Origin: Certhia americana
Lineage: Eukaryota; Chordata; Aves; Passeriformes; Certhiidae
Assembly (NCBI GenBank): GCA_018697195.1
Contig: CM031879.1
Span: 40,513,715-40,577,714, forward strand
Length of the DNA stretch: 64,000 bases
Reading direction: 5' to 3'
Shown here: positions 36,641 to 52,152 of the stretch, in pieces
Layout: each line of letters opens with the position of its first letter
Numbering within the stretch: position 1 is the first letter of the stretch
The notes under the pieces: generated by a model
Database searches by the model: none
What the model saw: the letters and a program-made list of their open reading frames with translations, nothing else
What the model was told of the DNA's origin: nothing
Position numbers and translations under genes: made by a program

Positions 36641-39600
36641 ACTAAGCTAGAGAGTGCCTTTCTCAGGCTTTGTTCTTATTTTAAAGAAACAGTGTTACCT
36701 AAATGCATGCCTATAGGGTGCTGAACATGGAAGTGAGCACATATATCTGTAAGAAAGAGTTGCAATCCATAGCGTCCGTCACAAAAAATTCTGTCTTTTC
36801 TTGGCATCCATGAGAAGAGGCTTGTATTTACAAGTAAGATTTCAGCTCTTTTTATACTCATGCTTTGCCACAAGTAGGCCTATAAAAACAGAGCCTTTTA
36901 TGCCTTCACCAGGACTCCTAGAAGAGGATTGATAACATCCTAGCCTCATGCGAAGAAACCTGAGGCACCAGCACATTTTCTGTTATCAATATTTTTTTTG
37001 CTAATTTCAGCACCTAACAGGAAATAAGAACATAAGATATCACAGACTAGGGAGGAGCCTTTGATTTGTGCAACTTTAAGGAGCTATGAAGAATGAAGAT
37101 CTGGCAAGGGCTGAAGATGGGCAATAATGTGTGCTTGAGTCTTGTAAATTCATAGTGTAGGAGCTTGACCTCATTCAACTTTTCACAAATAGAGGAGAGG
37201 TGAGAGCATAGACTAATTATTTCAGTATTCTCCCTGCTTCAAGAGGCGAGTGAGAATAAACTTGCATGGAATAAAAGCATCATGTGACACTGCCTGTATG
37301 ACTCTTTAGTCTTCTGGCATTAGCAAATTTTTCTTTATAGTGAAATTACAAGGTCATTGCCAGTAAATCTCAACAAATACACAGCTCAGGGCAGCTCTCA
37401 CAACTACCAAAATTCAGAATGCAGACACACTGGGTGAAAAAGAAGGGTTATGCAGCATGGGTCCCTCCTCCCCTTTTGGAGAGAACAAGAGACTTTTTTT
37501 CCTCATTTCTAAAGAGACTTCTGCACTGTTGAGAAAGCTGGCCTTTGAAAACATTTTTTTTTTCATGTTCATCTAGAGAAAAAAAAAGTAAATGAAAGCT
37601 AAGAAGTTTTCTAGATGTGACATGTTCATACCTCCCAAACATCTGGGATATCACAATTAGAAAGCCTTTGTGGATATATTAACATTAGTCACGGAAAAAG
37701 ACAACTCATTTTTTCCCATTTTCTCAAGATTTCAAAGCATTTACACTGTATACTTAAACATTAGTCATTAAATTATATCTCAAGCTAAAGGAATTTCATG
37801 CTTTGAAATTCTTCTGAAGTTGGCAGATTATTTTGTCTGTTTTCCTTCTTTAATTATTGGTTCTTAAAAAAGGAACTTCAGTTTATCTCCCATTGTTTTC
37901 TTTTCTAGAATCAAAGGACACCCTTAAGAAAAGGTACATATTCATATTAAAAAAATAACTTTTTAAAATTCTCTGCTGTATTTTGAAACACCTGGTAACA
38001 GCAGGATTTTAAAAATATCTATTTAAATTATTTACCTTTCTTCTTTTTAATTGGATTTTCAAGGAAATCAGAATTGTTTTCTTTGAATTCCTGTTTCTTT
38101 ACTTTACAGTGCAGGTAACATATTGCCCCAACAAAAAAGCAATAATATTGGATGGCATTTTTCTGCTGTCTTTTAAGTTATGATGCATTTTAATTATAAT
38201 AATTTACACTATTTAGGACACTGTGTGTCCTTTATTCCAGGTAGTAGTCTATTGTGACCTTAACAGTTTATAAGACAGAAAATTGCATTTGCAGACAAAA
38301 TAGGCATTGTCATGTTATGGATTTACTGAAGTGTCTGATTGAGAATTATTTTTAAAGGAAAAGTGAATTTTTCATTAAGCTATTATTTCTATAGAGTGGT
38401 TGGCTGGTACAGAAAATATTGATTGCTTCTTGAAAGAATCAAACGTGCCAAAATCTGAAATACTTTGGTAGTGGTACTTGGTTTCTTTGCACTTATGAAT
38501 TTTGAGTCAAATTTTGTCCAAGTAATTAAATGAAAGTTGCACACTGAAACTGTGAATGTTTCAGTTTTACTTCAGAGAATTTCATCCTGAAGTTGTGTTG
38601 GAAAAGCTGCCTTCCATTGCAATCAATAAATGCACCCACCTCTCTGAAAGAGATCTCAAACTCATACATAATGAAGCAAATCAAGGGACATGGCAAAACC
38701 AGACACAGACGTGGATGGAGTAGGAAGAAGACAAGCCTTGTTGTGCAGCCATGACCACAGGATTTGACTAGTTTCACTTGGACTCAAAATTTATAACCCT
38801 ATGTACTTTCTATAAACTCCTCTGAATTGCACACTCTAAACATTAAAATCCATTGTACTTGAACACTTGTCCAGGACATACTGCAAAAGTTTGCTCCACA
38901 GAAGTTTTATGTTTAATTCAGCAATACTGTTATCTCATATAAAGTGACAATTGCCACAGTAAATCTAGTAGGTCCTTTCCTGCCCGTGTTTTCCTCCCAG
39001 CCTGGCTGCTTTTCTGTGTAGCTGGGTACTGACCTACAGCTAGAACATGGAATGTAACCTCCTCCTGCTTAAACAACATTTGTGAAAAAAATATTAACCT
39101 GAGCAGTTGATACACTGGTTTTACATATCTACCTGATCAAAGAGACTCATGTTCTCTCTTTGCCTGAGGCAGAACAGTGGAACCACAATCAACTCTGTCT
39201 CTCCTTGACACTAATGAAGCTACTGCTGTTAGAGTAAAGCAGCAATAATCAGCTCTGTGGTTAAGTGTGAGGCTGGATTATCCTGGCATAGCAACAACTA
39301 TGATTGAGGACAAGATTTCAGTCCTCATAATAAACCTCAGAACCATAAATTACAAAGAAGCAGAAGTTTTTTTAATTTTATTTTTCAGACAAGGCAAATG
39401 AACCAAAAGTCTGCATCAACATCAAGAACTGAACCCAGAGAATGTGATTTTGCTAAATTGCTGTTTGGAAGGTAGTGATCTGCCAGGCAGTCTCATTGTA
39501 GGCCAGTGCAATCTTCCCTGCTTCATTTTTAATTCTTTTGTTCACTTTTCTGAAACCTCATCAGTGACCCCCTCCCTCTGTTCTGACCTTGTGCTCTTTG

Positions 39601-42501
39601 TAGGATGGATGTCTGAGGAGAAGTTGTCTCCAAGTTAGCTGAATGAACAAGAGGAAAGAAACCAGACATGACTGAAACATAACTGGTAATAATTCTTTCC
39701 TCACAAAGGACCTGTTCCTGTTCTTTATGGGCAAATTAGACTGTCTACACTAACCTCTTATGTAAAATAAAATCTCTGATTTCCATATACTGCATAAATT
39801 GAGTACTGGAAACAACAAAGTCTACAAGATAACATTCTTTAGCAGGATTGAGCTGGTGAGAACTACTGGCTATTAAAACTGCTCTAACTTGTTAGTTTGT
39901 ACTTCAGCAAGTGTCCCTGTATTAATTCACTGTGTACAGTCTAAATCCCAGATTGCAAGTCTTGTGGAAGAGATGTTGGTTTATGATTATTGCTCAGGAT
40001 AGAGCAGAGAGCATCATATCCTCTTCAGTAGCCTGACCACAAGAAAGAGAATGAATTATCACTATTCTGAGCCTACAGAATGAGCATGTTTCATATGTTA
40101 ACCTCCACAGGAGCGCAAACAGCTCAGTCACCAACATGCTGTTCATCAAGACATATCCAAATAACAACTCCTCTAAGACCCAGGATATTATGGGTTGAAC
40201 AGCATTTCTGCTCTCCTTTTCCCTTTCTCTTGAAATTCATTTAGGCACCTTGACGCCACATGTAGAAGTTGCAGTGACACTCACTGGAGGAGGCTGAGCT
40301 GATTACTTTCTGCTTCATGGTCTGCTGAGACTCCAGGCACCAGGTTCTTTATGTTACTGATTACCCTCACATTTTAGCCCATTAAGCATTGTATATCTGC
40401 TGAGCTATCCAACTTTTATTCAGAAAGCTCAAAACCTGTGCCGTCATCCAGCACTCTGCAGATGTCCCAGATATTACAGCAGCACAATCACTCTACTGTT
40501 TAGAGTACTTTGTTCCTGTCTCTGAGAATTATAGGGTGTCACATCATAGCATGTGCTGCTAAAGTAGGAGGTAACCCAGCATGATGTGACATAATGGGAT
40601 ACAGCCTGTGGGCTCAGGGAGAGGGATGGGAAGGGAAATACAACTAGATCCAAATCTGATGAAAAATCAGGGACCAAAAATTTAGCTAAGCAATTACTGG
40701 TATCTTATCAGATTATTCAAAAAAGAGAATCAACTTTTTTGTTGCACAGTTGCCTATAAGCAAAGTAATTTGATTACATGGCTATAAAAAGTAGCTCAAA
40801 ATTTTTATTTGTATTTCAGTTAGCTCATAACTTCTGCTGATTCTAAAGGTGCCCCACTTAGAGCATTAACAACCTCTGCAATTTGAAAAGTTCTACAGAA
40901 ACCCTTCAGTTTCATCAGTCTGGAATAGACATGGAGTAGGGTTCAAAGCCTGTATGTTTCTGTCAAAAACATGTTTATGATTTCCTGTCAAGCTCATCTC
41001 TTCCCACGCCTCTCAGCTTTGCAGCTCCTTGGCATCAAAAGGCTCCCAAAGTCCACCAGTCTGTCCTGGGTTCAAAATTCCCTTGTCTTTAAGAAACCGT
41101 TTTAACCCTTTTATTTATCATTCTATGGTAGATCAGATACAAATGTTACAGTGACAAAATTCTTTGTGAAAAGGCTTTGCCTCTCTCCACACAACTCTAC
41201 TCAAAAGCTATAGAAAGAACCAAATTAACATCAAAACTGCTGTTGCCATGACAAATAAAACCAATTTCTTGGGCAACATTTAGAGTTTAGTCACAACCAG
41301 GCTCCTGACCCTCTTTTTCTCTCTCTACCTATACCTAAGTATACTCATCAACAGGCAATAAGGAAGTCTCTCAAGAGAGGGCTATATTAGCCTGCAGCCT
41401 TATTGTTCTCAAGGGAGAAGTACTTTCCCTGTCCTAGAATAATTGTCTGTAATTGCAAAACATCCTCTGACTAAATAAAAACAAGATTCCCCTTGACAAA
41501 CTCAGACAGGTCAATGGTTATTTATTCTTTACAATATCATTACACATTTGAACTCAGTCATGAATCAGAATCCTAAGGGCCACCTTGCTACATATAGCTG
41601 AATCTAAACGTATGGTTTTACATTCCTCCATTTCTGACTAAGATTGTTATAAGTGGGTCATTGAATTAGAGAAATGCAGGCAGCACAAAGCACTGGAAAG
41701 ACATTCCGGGCAAAGTGCTTGTCTTTTATTGATGTCGTACTTGTTCCATTGAGTGTTTTTGAGCAATATGAACAGGGTTGGTTTCTGAAAACAGGAAAAG
41801 GAAACTGAAGAAACATCTTGAATGACTGAGAAAGTTTCAGAGAATAAACAACAGTTTTTCTCCTGCTAATTAAGAAAATGCATTATATACTGTAACCTTA
41901 CTGGATGCAAATGTTTATGTTCTTACAAGGTGCAACCCTTCTTTCAGCTGTGGTTTTAATATTTTCTGTTAAAGTCCTGAACAAAAATTAGGATTCCCTT
42001 CCATGATTTATCAGCTTGTTGGCACCCAACCTTTTCTTGCAGCTGTTTGCTTGTTTCTGAAAGGTGGCTCATAGAAGAAGAGCTATGTGTTTACATGTCC
42101 CTGCACATTTAATGAAGACTTTTATTCCTCTGTTCCAAACCTGCTGGCTCTGTCAGGTGCACATCAGAAGGATTTGCTCTAGTTCCCTCTCTAACTGTAC
42201 CCCTATGTCAACAGAAAAATCTCTTCCCAAATGTTGATTGCCTCCAGAACAAAGAGTTTAGTCACTGCATGCTTTCCCTGCAATATAATTCTTTATAAAA
42301 ATCAACCTAATAGACCTACAAAGTCTGTCTGTAAGGGCACTGTCCGATGACTCAATGCGTGCTACGGATGAAAACTGAGGTGGAACAGAATCATCAACTC
42401 AGTGCACCTTTGCTGAAGATGTCATACCTCTGAATATGAGAAACACAAGCAAAATACCCAAAATTCATCTCCCTGCTCCCTGTAACTAACTCCACTCAGT
42501 T

Positions 42502-42517
42502 AAAAAAAAAAAAAAAA
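42502..42517. repeat. Poly-A tract (16 A)
   Basis: Homopolymer run with no associated retroposon recognised. Confidence 0.9.
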
Positions 42518-43540
42518 TTAATGGATCTCTTTGTAGATGCATTTTAAAGAATATGAGATAAATTCAGTAGTGTTTCCAGAGTTACTATTGCTTTTGTTTT
42601 TGTGTGAAGGTTTATAGTACACATAAAATTTACTTTTCTATATTTTCCAGTCTATTTGCCAGTTATTATGTGAAACATTGCTGTGTTTCGAAAAAATGAT
42701 TTAGCAAGATTAACCAGATGTTCCTTGTGGGTTGATTTTTCAGCCTGAGCAAACAGAGGATGGATTTTGGTCTCATGGCTCTGAACAGATTTCCATCCTT
42801 ACACACAGTGCCTCTAATGATGGGGAAGGGTTCTCTCCTCTCAAGCATCTGAGACAGACCGCAGAAAGGGGAGAGGAAAGAATTAATTTTTTTCAGATGC
42901 CACATCTGCATGCATTGTTCACAGGCCCAGGGCAGACAGCTTCACAAATTTTGAGTCCAATTTTGAGTTGAGGGAATTCCTTCCTTCAGGTTCTTCTGGA
43001 ATTTAAGAGGTTTAGAGGAGTAAATCAATTCATCTTTTTATGTAGCATTGTTCACCTGCTGCTATGACCTAGGCATCTTTTAAACAATACTTATTTTTTT
43101 CAGCACTAATAACATTTTATTCACTTGTATCTCCGGACAATGACAAATCTGGTGGGATGTTTTGTTCAGTTAAATTTTGAAGTATTAGACCTGACTGATG
43201 CTTTCATATGAATGGAGAGCATTGTGTTAGACCAGGTGAAAGTGCTACTGAATGAAAGCCTAGTAGCCAGTTTCCTACAATGGCTCCTCATGGATGCAGA
43301 GGTGGGCAAATAAGAACTGCATAAGCACATGTAGAGATGTTAACCCATAATGCTTTTCCAGCCTGCAGAATTCTACCATACAGAGACTCCTGATCCAGAA
43401 ACACTCTTTTCATGTTTAACAGCAGCCCAAGCTCACTGGATTTTCAGTTAATTAATTGAATGCATCCAACGACTTCTTTAATGTCTCCAACACACCCACA
43501 AGTGGCAGGGAAACATGGCAGTGCCTACTGGAGCAAAGAT

Positions 43541-43563
43541 TATCTAATTTGACAAATTAGATA
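43541..43563. repeat. Perfect 23-bp palindrome
   Basis: Arms TATCTAATTTG (43541-43551) and CAAATTAGATA (43553-43563) are exact reverse complements around one A. The arms are A+T-rich. No function is assigned. Confidence 0.88.
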
Positions 43564-46500
43564 TTCCTTAGTAGTTTTTTTCATTTTAAATTTGAGAAAC
43601 CTCTCTATATCACTCTTGTCGTCTTATATCATTCTCCAAATCAAGGAGAAAAATTTTCTGCCATCAAAATTCCTTACATTCCATTTTTTGATTTAATAAG
43701 TAAAGAATTGTGTGCTTTCTCTGCAAAGCAGAATACAGAAGCAAAGGCTAAAATCCTTCTAAGCTTACAGACATACAATATTTGTTGCTTTTCACATTCT
43801 CATGGCAGCATAATGTAACCAGAACATTCCCCACTCTTTTCTTTTGGTCACATGCAGATTCTGAATGGACTTCTCTTGGATCACTTGGAGGAAATACTAA
43901 TTTACCAGGATGTGCCTTTTTCTCAGGGTGACAGGTTAAAGAGAGGTTTTTTTATCAACATGCTTTATTTCCTGCCAGGCATATGGAAAGCAAGAAGAAA
44001 ATTCTGAACTTAATAATTTAAAATGGAGACAGAAGGGAAAGCATATTCATAATAAATGTTGTTTTCAAAACATAGTTTACAAGACTCTCAAAATGTAAGA
44101 GATTGAAAATTTTATTCAAAAACCTAGGTAGTCAAGTATGTAAGCATATACAGTTTCAAAGATGATATTTTGAAGACAGATTTGTGGATTTTAAGTTTAG
44201 AATGGGCTTGATCACTTCTCTGATATCCTGCATATATCAGATGGACAGATGGGTGGGAGGAATCCGCTTCTTCCTTAAATCTAAATTTATTCAGAGTGAC
44301 AACAATTGGTCCCATGCACCTGATGACCTGAAGGGATGGCTGGTTTGGGAAAAAATGTGTGTGAAATTTTATGGCTGGTTTTAAACCAGGCTTAGCATAC
44401 AGAGTGCCTAAAATATTTATTTTCCACAAAAAAGACCAACTTTATCTCAATTGTTGCTGATAATGTTGGATCTCTAAAGCATTCACTTAGATAGGTACAT
44501 CCTGCCAGTTTTAGTAACATAGCCATTAGTGGGTGGAGGCTTTCATTCCTCAGTAGAGACTTTAAATTTTTGTAGATCAGTATTAATTTTATTATATAGT
44601 ACCAATGATGGAAAAGACTTCGAAATGCCTGTATGGGGAGTCTTTTTCTGAGGTTTAAATGCTTCCTATGAATTTATCCCAGACAGTGTGGAAGGAACAC
44701 ATGGCAAAAGATAAAAAGCAGATCACATTAGTAGGTTTGAGAGGGTTATGTGAACTTCTCTTCTATATTTTGACTTGATATTTCAGTTCGGTTTGTTGTG
44801 AAGTGTAACAGACTTGAAAAAAATTAAACTTGCCTTGAGAGAGGAGGAATACAAAAACTTTTAGGTCAATCCATCAATTATACAGCAAATGTCTTTGCAT
44901 ATTCTCTAGAATATTCTTGTGTATTCAGCTATTACTTTTTTAATAAAGAATGAGAACATACCTTATAGTTTACAGATTCTGATACAAAATAAGTGTTAGG
45001 ACTTTAGGACTTTTCTTTTGAGAAACTAAGAACTCTGGATAAGTCTCATACACATAACTCTGACTCTTGTAGTGAAACTACACCTCAAACAAGAGTCAAC
45101 AGGTCTTGGATTACAAGGGGAGGAGACAAGGAGACAAAGACCTGGTCATCTATGGTTTAGCATATGTGATTCTTCGCGTTTGAGATCTTGTTCTCCCGTG
45201 CCAGGAGGGCTGCTTCATTCCTCCAAGGAAGACTGCTCCAAGAGGATACCAGTGGTGGGATCCCTTTCATGTTCCTCATGACCCCTGTGCTCTTTTGTCT
45301 TTGACTCTCCCAAGCTCCACAGATTCCCGTGCCTATCAGACATGCTGCACCTTTACTCTGCTCAGGCACTTTGCTAGACAAGAGGTGAAACCTGGTTGGG
45401 TGAGGTGGTATTGTGGATGGCTGGCTGGATGCCATCTCCCCACCACTTGAGACAGGTATCATACAGAAGCAGGGAAGCAGTGGGTCTACTGGTGCTCCTT
45501 GGGGTCAGCTGGGCTAAGAGGCACTAAAGAGAAGACACTATCACAATGCCAGCCTTGTAACACCATTTTTTGGGGTAACGTGCATATTGTACCTCATGGG
45601 ATACCTAACAAATACTTGCCACATTGCCTCTCTCCATTCTGCTTCCCAGTTATGACAAATGAAATACCTTGGATCCTTATATAAGAGGTTCTACAAATAC
45701 AAGTTACCCTGCAAAACAAAATGTTTCTTTCTTTGCCCTACTTTGGTGCTTTTTCCATCATTCAGGTCAAAATTTCTTCCTCTTTCTCACAAGATCAATA
45801 CAACTCACCAGGAGAAAAGTCCATAGCAAAGAAAGTATATCCTCAGGGCAAAGTACTGGTGAACACGGTGAGCTTGCACACAAGGCCATTTTCACGAGCA
45901 AGTGAACAAAGATCTCACTTTTCAGAGTATCCCAGCAGCCAAGGGTAAAAACTTTTAGAGAAGGCACTAACCTGTCACTGGGAGGTGGCACTTGCCCGCA
46001 TCTGAAAAAATGTGGGGGTGTATTTGAACTTTAGGTTGCAATCAATTTAAGTCGCCTCTGTTTATTTTGCACCTAGAACACTATCTTCCTATGGTCTGTA
46101 CCTAAGGCAAATTATTCTTCTTTGAGCACACTATTTATCTTAACAGTATTGCTCAAAACAACCAAAGTTCAAGTTAGGAGACAATAAAATATATCAATTC
46201 AAACCACATTGGAAGTTCAGAAAGCCCAAGATACGAATGTTCATCTATGGATGAACATAACATTTGAGGCTAACAGTCAGAATTGTGACCAAAATTCCTC
46301 TATTGGCTCTTTCACTGGAGCAGGAATCAGAATGTATGAAAAATAAAATAAAAGGTCAAAATGACAAATGTTATAGTGACAGTAACTCATGCTCTGTGGA
46401 AAACTAACTAGCTATTTCAAAAGCATGTTTTTTTCTGTTCCACATCAATATGCAAATATTGCCTTAACAGCTTTAACAGTCCTAACAGAACTGGAGAGCC

Positions 46501-49500
46501 ATAATTCTTAACAGAGAGATTTTCCCAACATGAGAAATTGCCCACATTATGTTCCAAGAGCCTTATGAATAGGAACCATGAAGAATTTTGTATAGTAATC
46601 TACAAGCAGTCAAACACCATTAATTTATTTTTTATTTCTTCAATGTAAGGCTTGAACTCAAAGTATTTTATATTACAGGGGTTTCTGAGGGGTTATGGTA
46701 TCAGTGCCACTGTGTCTATATATGCTAAAAGCACAAAAACTACAGGGAACCATTGACCTACTAAAAGGCACAAGAATACCTGATATGAAGCACTTTAGGG
46801 CTTTGAATATTTTTTAGAATCAACACCCAGATCTACCCTCAGCATGAAAGCTTAAGGCAACAAGTTGTCAATCCACATGGCAGCAGTGGGAAGAATGATT
46901 CCTAATTGCAGCCCAAAAACTGGGACACAGACTTTGGAAAGTCTTTCCCCTGGGATGCCATGCTAATATACCTTTATAGCACAGCTTTTTTGGGTATCAG
47001 AGAAGGCCCTGCTGAATAAATGAAGCCACAATAGCATAGCCCATGCACAAAAACCCATCTTGCTTGCCCATATTACAAGGAGCTGGGCAAGAATAGGGGC
47101 AGGATTTGTGAATTTCTCCCATGGACAGACATGGAAGAAACTTCAGGCAAATTTCCTGAGGAATATCCTTGTTACTGAAGCCTATTCCTGCTTCAGGATT
47201 TTCTGTTGGAGTGGGGGGGTGAAAATATGTATCCAGAGTTGCATCACCTACATGCTGACTTGTCTCCTTGTCCAGCCCCTGTACAGTCAGGGTGAGAAAC
47301 CTCACCACTACAGACAAACCCACCCAGCAGGCATCATCCAAACTCAGTGTGGAAGGAGGCAATGAGGTCAGATGGACACAGATTGGAGAGACACTTCTTC
47401 AAGGCAGCTCTGTGTTGCCAGAGCAGCTTTTGAAGAGCAAAAAGACAGCCTGCACACATGCTGGGAGGGAATGGACAACTGAGCAGTTGTGTTTTTGACA
47501 ACACCAACACACACTGTGGTAGTGACAGCTGTTCACATCTCCTCTCAGGACTCAAAAAACTTGACCTGGTTTCTGGTATGGATACAAAACCTCACTCTTT
47601 GCCTTCAGTGCTAAGAAAGTCCATGCTTGTAGGTGGTTCCCACATAGTAGGATCAATCTTGCAGCATCATCTGCGTGGAAACAGAACATTGTACTTCCCT
47701 ACCCTGAAATGAATTAGGTCCCACCAACCACAGTTCCACTGTTAACAGCCCCACAGTTATAAAAGGTTTCTGTTTTCATAAGTGACAATGTTTGAGGCTT
47801 TGAGTATTTGTGAAGACAGAGAAACCAAACATTTTTAACATTTTAGGTAGACAAAAACAGATGAACTAGCACATTCAGGCTCTTAGTTTATTTTCAGGTC
47901 TTTTAGAAAAAAATATTAGGAAATAGTTGAAATTTCAATGCCACAATTCTCTAGTATGCTTTCTCCTGACTGATTCCTCTCACAGGGTTACTCTGACTGC
48001 TGCTAAAAGAAATTGCATCACATTCTCACAAGCAAATCAGCAGCCTGTTTCTCATCTCCAGAAGTTGTCTTCTGTGTCTTTTAGCAAGTTTTGCTCTATC
48101 ATAATTGTAAAAAGAGGGTTTTTTTCACAACTGAAGCCCTGCTGTACCCTCTTCTGCCACAGATATACCTCTGCAGCACCTCTGTCTAGCCTGCATTTTC
48201 AGAAGGGAGGGAAAAAAAATGGTCTGTCAGCAACAGAAAAACACATGGGAATTCTGGAACAGGGACAATTGTTCTAAGGATAAACAAATTTATGCAAAGA
48301 TAGTGTATTCATAGATGCACTGAAAAAAGGACTTTTATGCCAAACAGGACAATGACCTCTGGCCTAAAAATACATTTTACCTTATAAACAGCACTTGAAT
48401 ATTTCCTACAATGTTCTATGAGAAATACTGGTGCTTAAGCCTGAGGGAAGATAGCAATAAGTAAAATATTCTGTTTGGGAATAGAAGGAATATTATGCTA
48501 CAATATAGTGACATTATTTCAGGGACTGGACAAATAACCCAAGGCATTTCCAGAAGAACGCCTTTCCAGTCATCCAGACTTATCTTAAATTGGATGAGCA
48601 CCATGCTGACAAAGGCTCACTATGTCCCTTTGAAAATCACCCTCGAGTCAGTGGCTTCCAATGAGTTGCAGACCAAACTACTGCAGTAGCAACTCCCTGT
48701 ACAAAACTAACACAAGTTAGAATTTTACAGATATTTTATTTTTTGATATGCAAGTACTTTTGATTGGAATTTGCTTGGGATATTTTGATCATTTGAACAA
48801 GGCACTGGATTTATAACTTATACAGCACTCTCCCTGCCACACAAGCTGATGTTTGATCATTGGCCCATGCCTAATAGCAATGTTAACCTAAAGCCCCTGT
48901 GTTCTTTTCCCTTCATGCATGATTCTTGCTCACAGAGCTTCATGCTGAGGAGCTAAAAAGAGGATTTTCAGTGGGGGGGGGAAAAAGCCTTCTAGAGGAC
49001 AACAAACCCAGAGTTTTCAATATCAGAGCTGTCATTATAAAATAATAAACCAAATGAAGCTAGGAATATTTTACACAATTTACAGTCTTAATGTTTAAAA
49101 TGAGGCCAAACAGTGTTAAGAGACATGGTCCACACATCCAATGTTTCAGTTAACCTTATATGAATGATTAGCTCACTGGTGCATATAAGAAAGATATCCA
49201 AGTGGTCTTAATTTATATCACTTAGTGTATCTCAAGCCATGGCTAAATGTACATTAAATATTTAATTAAACTCTGAAAAAGTGTATGATTTATCAGATAG
49301 AGCACAGGGCCAGGATCCAACAGAACTGGATTCTGCTCCTGGCTGACTCTAAGGTGTCTAGCTCTCTCACCCATGCCTCGGATACTCAATTGGTAATGCA
49401 AGAGAACAACTTTGCCTGAACTATACTCTTTAATACAAATCTCAGTGTTGCAACTTGCAAATTGTTTAGGGTGTACCTGCCTTTGCAAGTCAGAGAACAA

Positions 49501-50198
49501 GAATGGGATGTGTTTGTTTCTGATCAGCATAAAGTGCAAGTGCCTCTTTACTGCTCCCCTTGGCATGAATGACTAAGCCATTGAGATACCAGAAGATATA
49601 ATTAGCCTCTTCTGCTCTCTGTCAGCAATGCAACCTTTTCCTTTTCTGTCAGTAACCTGTTCCTTGTTTCAGGAAAACACTCTCTTTCTGCAGTGCCTAT
49701 AAGATCTCCTGCAGAAGCAGTCAATGTTTCAGTGTTCAAAGTATGTGGAGCTCAGAGAGGGATAAAATAACTAGATGCATTCACCTAGATGAAAATACAA
49801 AGCCAAATGAACATTTTTACTCAAATCTGAAAAGCTAACACTTGGGAACAGATTGTTGTATTATGGTCCTGGTGCCAAACAAACACTAGGAACAAGGATT
49901 ATTGGTGATCACTTCAGCACAACCTAAAGGTCCTTTATACATCTCCATTAACTAGTGATAGTAGTCACAGAATGTGCCTCCATCACTCTGTTGTAGGATA
50001 CCTGCAAATTATTTTAGTCTGACTTTCCTCTGCACTGAGAAAAAGAGGAGTGCTTCCAGGTTTAAGGGAAGGTGGAATTCAGTGCCCAATTTTAAGCATA
50101 GTGAAAATTTTCTTCTAAAGCTGTTGTTTCATCTATATCACACCTTTTGTCTGTCCCCTCAGTTGTTCCTCTTTCTGTCCATCACTACTTTCTGTTTC

Positions 50199-50213
50199 TT
50201 TTTTTTTTTTTTT
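50199..50213. repeat. Poly-T tract (15 T)
   Basis: Homopolymer run inside a pyrimidine-rich stretch. Confidence 0.9.
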
Positions 50214-52152
50214 CTGCCATGCTTGACCAATCTGTTTCATCCATTTTAAAGACTCCTGCCTTAGTCAAACCAAGGTACTAGACAATATCAGCAGCTTCTT
50301 ACATTTTTTGATCAATACCCTTGGTTTTTTCCTCTGTCCACTGTGTTCCATAGGGTGGAGCTCCTTTAAAACATCCTAGAAGCAATTTATTATCCAACCT
50401 GAACTTTTTTTCTGCCTATAAATAATGCTATATTTACTGTGCCTTTCATTTCAATGCCAGCTTGAGCTTGCAATGGAGAACACCACCACTAAGGCACTTC
50501 CCTCCCACCCATACAGATCACTACTTTTCTGGTGCCCTGACATGTGCCAGCAGAAACAGTTGTTGGCAGCACAAGGAAGAGTCAGGAAGTTGACATGGGT
50601 AAAAATAACTATATTTTGCTCCATTAACTTTTTTCTCTATCAAGGCTTGTGCTGGGCTAGAGTAGCTGATGAACGGAGGGTGTACAGGGGATGCAGAAGC
50701 CAGAATAATCAACCAGGGAAAAAGACAGGGCAGGACTGTGTTTTTTGGCAGTAGTACTGGTTTCTGCTGGCTTAAACTGCTTGTAACATCGTGGTACCAG
50801 GCCACTGGCCACACTGCTTGTCATATAAAGATGTTTTACTTCACTGTCTCCTTGTACCCTTTTGTTTCCTTCCATCTTTGCTCTGCCTTTTGTAGTGCTG
50901 GAATTCCGGAACATGTTGGCATTTGTATAGTGATTAGAAAAATTAATGATAGTTGGGAGATAATGAGAGAAAATGCATGTAGTAAGATAAATGTTTACAT
51001 TAACTTAAAATAATTTTTTACACTTTTTTTTTCTTGCAAAGCAAGAATTCTGGTTCATGTGGGTTTATTTGGGCATAAATATATCTTGCTGAAAACTGGG
51101 GGAAAATATTATCCAGGAATCAGTTTTGCTTTCACAAAAAACATTCCTAACACATTGCATTTTTCTGCTCAGGATTGTTGCAATGTATTACTCTTGCAGA
51201 ACATTTTTTTCCAAATTTTGAAGGAGCTACCAGCACTTATTTTTCTGAGACAGAATATTATTCTTCAGAGAGTAACAGGCAAGTCTTGCTGTCCTAGAAA
51301 GTCCTTTCCCACAGCCACAGAATCCACCAGTTTGAATTGCTCCTGAAAGGGCTATAGTAAAACAACTTTTTTCGCTGCTTCCCCTCAGCTGTTGTCTCTC
51401 AGCAGCCTGCGGCTTTGAAGATGCAGAAAGTGAAACAGTATCTAGAAGCACTTAGACATGGCAGTGGCAAGAGTGAAGGGACTTTTCAGGCTGAAATAAC
51501 AGAAGAGGAAGCACATAGATGTGATGGAAATCCTGTGTAACTTGAGGCATCTCTAGTATCTTCGGTACACTCTGCTCCCTTCCTTCCTGATGAAGGGAAC
51601 AGAGACTCCTCAGGTCCTGTAGTCCCTTGGGAAGATTTGCAGGGCTAGAAAGTGACCTATAAAATCAGCACAGACAGGCTTATCAACAAAACTTCCTCAT
51701 TCCCTGGCAACGATGCCTGGAGAGCAGTTCCCTCCTTGGCTTGTCTCCTTTCTTCTCTTACCTACCTACTGCCTTGCTTGTACACTCTCACCTCATTGCC
51801 AAATAACCACAGAAATGGCCAGCATGAGTGACACCAAAAGAAGATGGCTGTGAAGCTCTTAGAGATGTACAGGAATCTCTGTGTTCAGGGGACAGGTGGA
51901 CACAGGCCAATCTCCTTGGGTTTTTGAAGAGTCTATGGCATTGCTACACCCCAAATAAATCAGCATAAAGAAACCTGCCATAATATTGCCAATTTGGTGT
52001 GTTCTTTCAAGTGAAACTTGAAACATCTTTCAAATCTTACTATTAAAATGTTTCCTGTTCTCATTGGTAGCTTCCACTGATCGTTGATAGTAAGTAGAAA
52101 CAAGCCCTTCTCCCTTTTACATTTATTTTGATGATTTTAATGGCACTCTCTT

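Noticed and set aside
40980..41500. Possible LTR, because of a GTCCTGGGTTCA-like word near 41063 and an AATAAA-rich stretch
   Set aside because: No terminal TG/CA pair, primer-binding site or second copy was found. One short word resembling avian LTR sequence is not enough.
46997..47362. 121-codon minus-strand frame overlapped by a plus-strand frame of similar length
   Set aside because: Both strands are open over the same stretch, which is typical of chance in stop-poor sequence. Neither product is recognisable.
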